45,731 nucleotides of DNA from Clostridiales bacterium (lineage in GTDB: Bacteria; Bacillota; Clostridia; Oscillospirales; Oscillospiraceae), in NCBI GenBank assembly GCA_021202515.1, contig JAJQCW010000040.1, positions 1 through 45,731 of the forward strand, given 5' to 3'. The notes under the pieces are model-generated. The model was not told where the DNA came from. It did not search any database and saw only the letters and a program-made list of their open reading frames with translations. A program made the position numbers and the translations under genes. Of this stretch, positions 44,069 to 45,731 are shown in pieces; position 1 is the first letter of the stretch, and every line of letters starts with the position of its first letter.

Positions 44069-45731
44069 ATGAAGAAGCGTTTATTAGCCCTCATTCTGAC
44101 CCTGGCCCTGGCCATGAGCCTGCTGGCTGTCCCCGCTATGGCGGTGGAGACCTCACAGGAAGCCGAAACCACTGTCTCCGCTCAGGCGACTGTCGCCACC
44201 TCCGGGACCTGCGGCGACAACGTAAAGTGGAGTTACAGTAACGGCACCCTGACCATTTCCGGCACCGGCAAGATGTACGACTACAGCACACAGGACGCTC
44301 CCTGGAGCGGCGACTACTGCGAACGCTATTATGGCGAGTACTATGAAGACTACTTCGAGAATCGTGTCACTTCCATCGTCGTGAAGAGCGGCGTCACCTA
44401 CATCGGCGCGGACGCCTTTGGTGACCTGGATCGCGTGACATCCGTGACCCTTCCCGCCACCGTCACCGCCATCGGCGCGGAAGCCTTCGAAGGCATGGAG
44501 TACCTGACCTCCATCACCCTCCCCTCCAACCTCACCACCATCGGCTACGCCGCCTTTGAGGACTGCGGTTTCACCGCCATCACCATCCCCGCCACCGTCA
44601 CCTCCATCGGCGCGGAAGCCTTCGCTGAGTGCCAGGGCCTCAAGACCATCACCTTCAAGGGCAACGCCCCCACCATCGGAACCAACGCCTTCGAGGATGT
44701 GACCGCCACCGTCAACTACCCCGCCAATGACAGCACTTGGACCACCGCCAATATGCTCAATTACGGTGGGCGGCTGACCTGGACCGCCACCGGCGGCACT
44801 TCCACTGGCGGCTCCACTGACACCGGCACCACCACCGGCGGCACTACCACCACCGACACTGGCACCACCACCGGGACCTGCGGCGACAACGTGAAGTGGA
44901 GCTACAGCAACGGTACCCTGACCATTTCCGGCACCGGCAAGATGTATGACTACAGCGCCGAAAACGTGGACGCGCCCTGGGAAACCGACTACTACGAGCT
45001 GAACGTCACAAAGATCGTCGTGGAGAGCGGCGTCACCTACATCGGCGCGGACGCCTTTGGTGACCTGGATCGCGTGACATCCGTGACCCTTCCCGCCACC
45101 GTCACCGCCATCGGCGCGGAAGCCTTTGAAGGGATGGAGTACCTGATCTCCATCACTCTGCCCTCCAAGCTGACCACCATCGGTTACGCCGCCTTTGAGG
45201 ACTGCGAGTCCCTGACCACCCTCACCATTCCCGCCACTGTCACCTCCATCGGTGCGGAAGCCTTCGCTGAGTGCTATCAGCTCAAGACCGTCACCTTCAA
45301 TGGCAACGCCCCCACCATCGGCGTCAATGCTTTCCAGGACGTGGTCGCCACCGTCAACTATCCCGCCAACGACAGCACCTGGACCACCGCCAACATGCTC
45401 AACTACGGCGGTACCCTGACCTGGACCGCTGTCGGCAACACCTCCACTGACACCGGCACCACCACTGGCGGCACCACCACCGACACCGGCACCACCACTG
45501 GCGGCACCACCACCGAGACCGTCACTGTGGGAACGCCCACTCTGAGCGGGGTCGCCAATCAGGAGTCCGGCGTGAAGGTCACCTGGACCGCCGTCAACAA
45601 CGCCACCGGCTACCGGGTCTATCGCAAGACCTCCTCCGCCACCAAGTGGACCGCCATCAAGACCATCAGCAACGGCAACACCACCTCTTACGTGGACGAC
45701 GAGGACAACCTGACCAGCGGCACCACCTACG
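44069..45731 (+). CDS. BspA-like leucine-rich-repeat surface protein (5' part)
   Basis: Open at the window end; 554 codons are visible. A Sec signal peptide (KKRLLALILTLALAMSLLAVPAMA) is followed by two copies of a module: GTCGDNVKWSYSNGTLTISG plus GKMYDYS (about residues 46-73 and again near 268-295), each leading into LRR_5/BspA repeats (VTSVTLPATVTAIGAEAF, LTSITLPSNLTTIGYAAF, ITIPATVTSIGAEAF). Gly/Thr-rich linkers separate modules. A fibronectin type III domain begins near VTVGTPTLSGVANQESGVKVTW. Such proteins are secreted or wall-bound and bind host or microbial surfaces. AAGGAGG is 8 nt before the ATG. It lies just downstream of the sigma/anti-sigma pair, a possible target of that system. 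Confidence 0.9.
   Translation, partial: MKKRLLALILTLALAMSLLAVPAMAVETSQEAETTVSAQATVATSGTCGDNVKWSYSNGTLTISGTGKMYDYSTQDAPWSGDYCERYYGEYYEDYFENRVTSIVVKSGVTYIGADAFGDLDRVTSVTLPATVTAIGAEAFEGMEYLTSITLPSNLTTIGYAAFEDCGFTAITIPATVTSIGAEAFAECQGLKTITFKGNAPTIGTNAFEDVTATVNYPANDSTWTTANMLNYGGRLTWTATGGTSTGGSTDTGTTTGGTTTTDTGTTTGTCGDNVKWSYSNGTLTISGTGKMYDYSAENVDAPWETDYYELNVTKIVVESGVTYIGADAFGDLDRVTSVTLPATVTAIGAEAFEGMEYLISITLPSKLTTIGYAAFEDCESLTTLTIPATVTSIGAEAFAECYQLKTVTFNGNAPTIGVNAFQDVVATVNYPANDSTWTTANMLNYGGTLTWTAVGNTSTDTGTTTGGTTTDTGTTTGGTTTETVTVGTPTLSGVANQESGVKVTWTAVNNATGYRVYRKTSSATKWTAIKTISNGNTTSYVDDEDNLTSGTTY

Overview
The window looks like chromosomal DNA of a GC-rich anaerobic member of the class Clostridia, most like the gut Oscillospiraceae. 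The support is: strong AGGAGG ribosome sites with frequent TTG and GTG starts, consensus sigma-A promoters (17-bp spacers), a T-box ahead of thrS, a SCIFF peptide with its radical SAM partner, a SpoIIM-like membrane protein, TRAP rather than PTS sugar uptake, and a large BspA-type surface protein. Species cannot be fixed from the sequence alone. No integrase, transposase, phage, CRISPR or rRNA gene is visible.

Layout. 1-2.3 kb: a TIM-barrel aldolase, then a small AT-richer module (XRE repressor, shared operator, two tiny unknown proteins). 2.35-6.4 kb: T-box/thrS, a four-helix-bundle (S23-type) gene enclosed by inverted heptanucleotide arrays, ychF. 6.5-8.6 kb: pgi followed by an array of duplicated pgi 3' ends broken by palindromic modules. 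9-14.5 kb: aquaporin, an orphan microcompartment vertex protein with a structured upstream RNA, an HD hydrolase, tRNA-Leu(CAG), a MATE exporter convergent with a ZIP transporter, a MITE-like element, a YczE-type membrane protein. 15-23.6 kb: HtrA protease, tgt-yajC, TIGR04086 protein, scfA, scfB, SpoIIM-like protein, glmM. 23.9-31.5 kb: a GntR regulator and an apparently co-regulated operon (TRAP dctPQM, split transketolase, SDR dehydrogenase), followed by rpe. 31.7-38.5 kb: galE, an unknown Cys-rich protein, an aminotransferase, leuCDB without leuA. 38.9-45.7 kb: a Crp/Fnr regulator, a TPR-like membrane protein, a candidate ncRNA, an ECF sigma/RsgI-like PepSY anti-sigma pair, and the 5' part of a BspA-like surface protein.

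How the genes work together. Housekeeping genes (thrS, ychF, pgi, tgt, yajC, glmM, galE, leuCDB) are interleaved with accessory modules. The clearest pathway unit is GntR-TRAP-transketolase-SDR (plus rpe), which implies uptake of an organic acid or sugar-acid-like solute and two-carbon ketol transfer into the pentose phosphate pool; the substrate is unknown. ScfA/ScfB form a ranthipeptide (SCIFF) system.

The most striking unexplained structure is in the intergenic DNA. Several intergenic regions carry inverted arrays of 7-bp units (GCAATTA-type, once TTAGCTG-type) that sit flush against stop codons. One pair encloses the four-helix-bundle gene; others enclose only 80-110 bp of non-coding DNA, and three of the left boundaries share the motif GG-N4/5-CAGCC. 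Together they look like an undescribed mobile-element family with coding and non-coding members. The pgi 3'-end array is a second unusual structure, because its copies differ almost only at synonymous sites.
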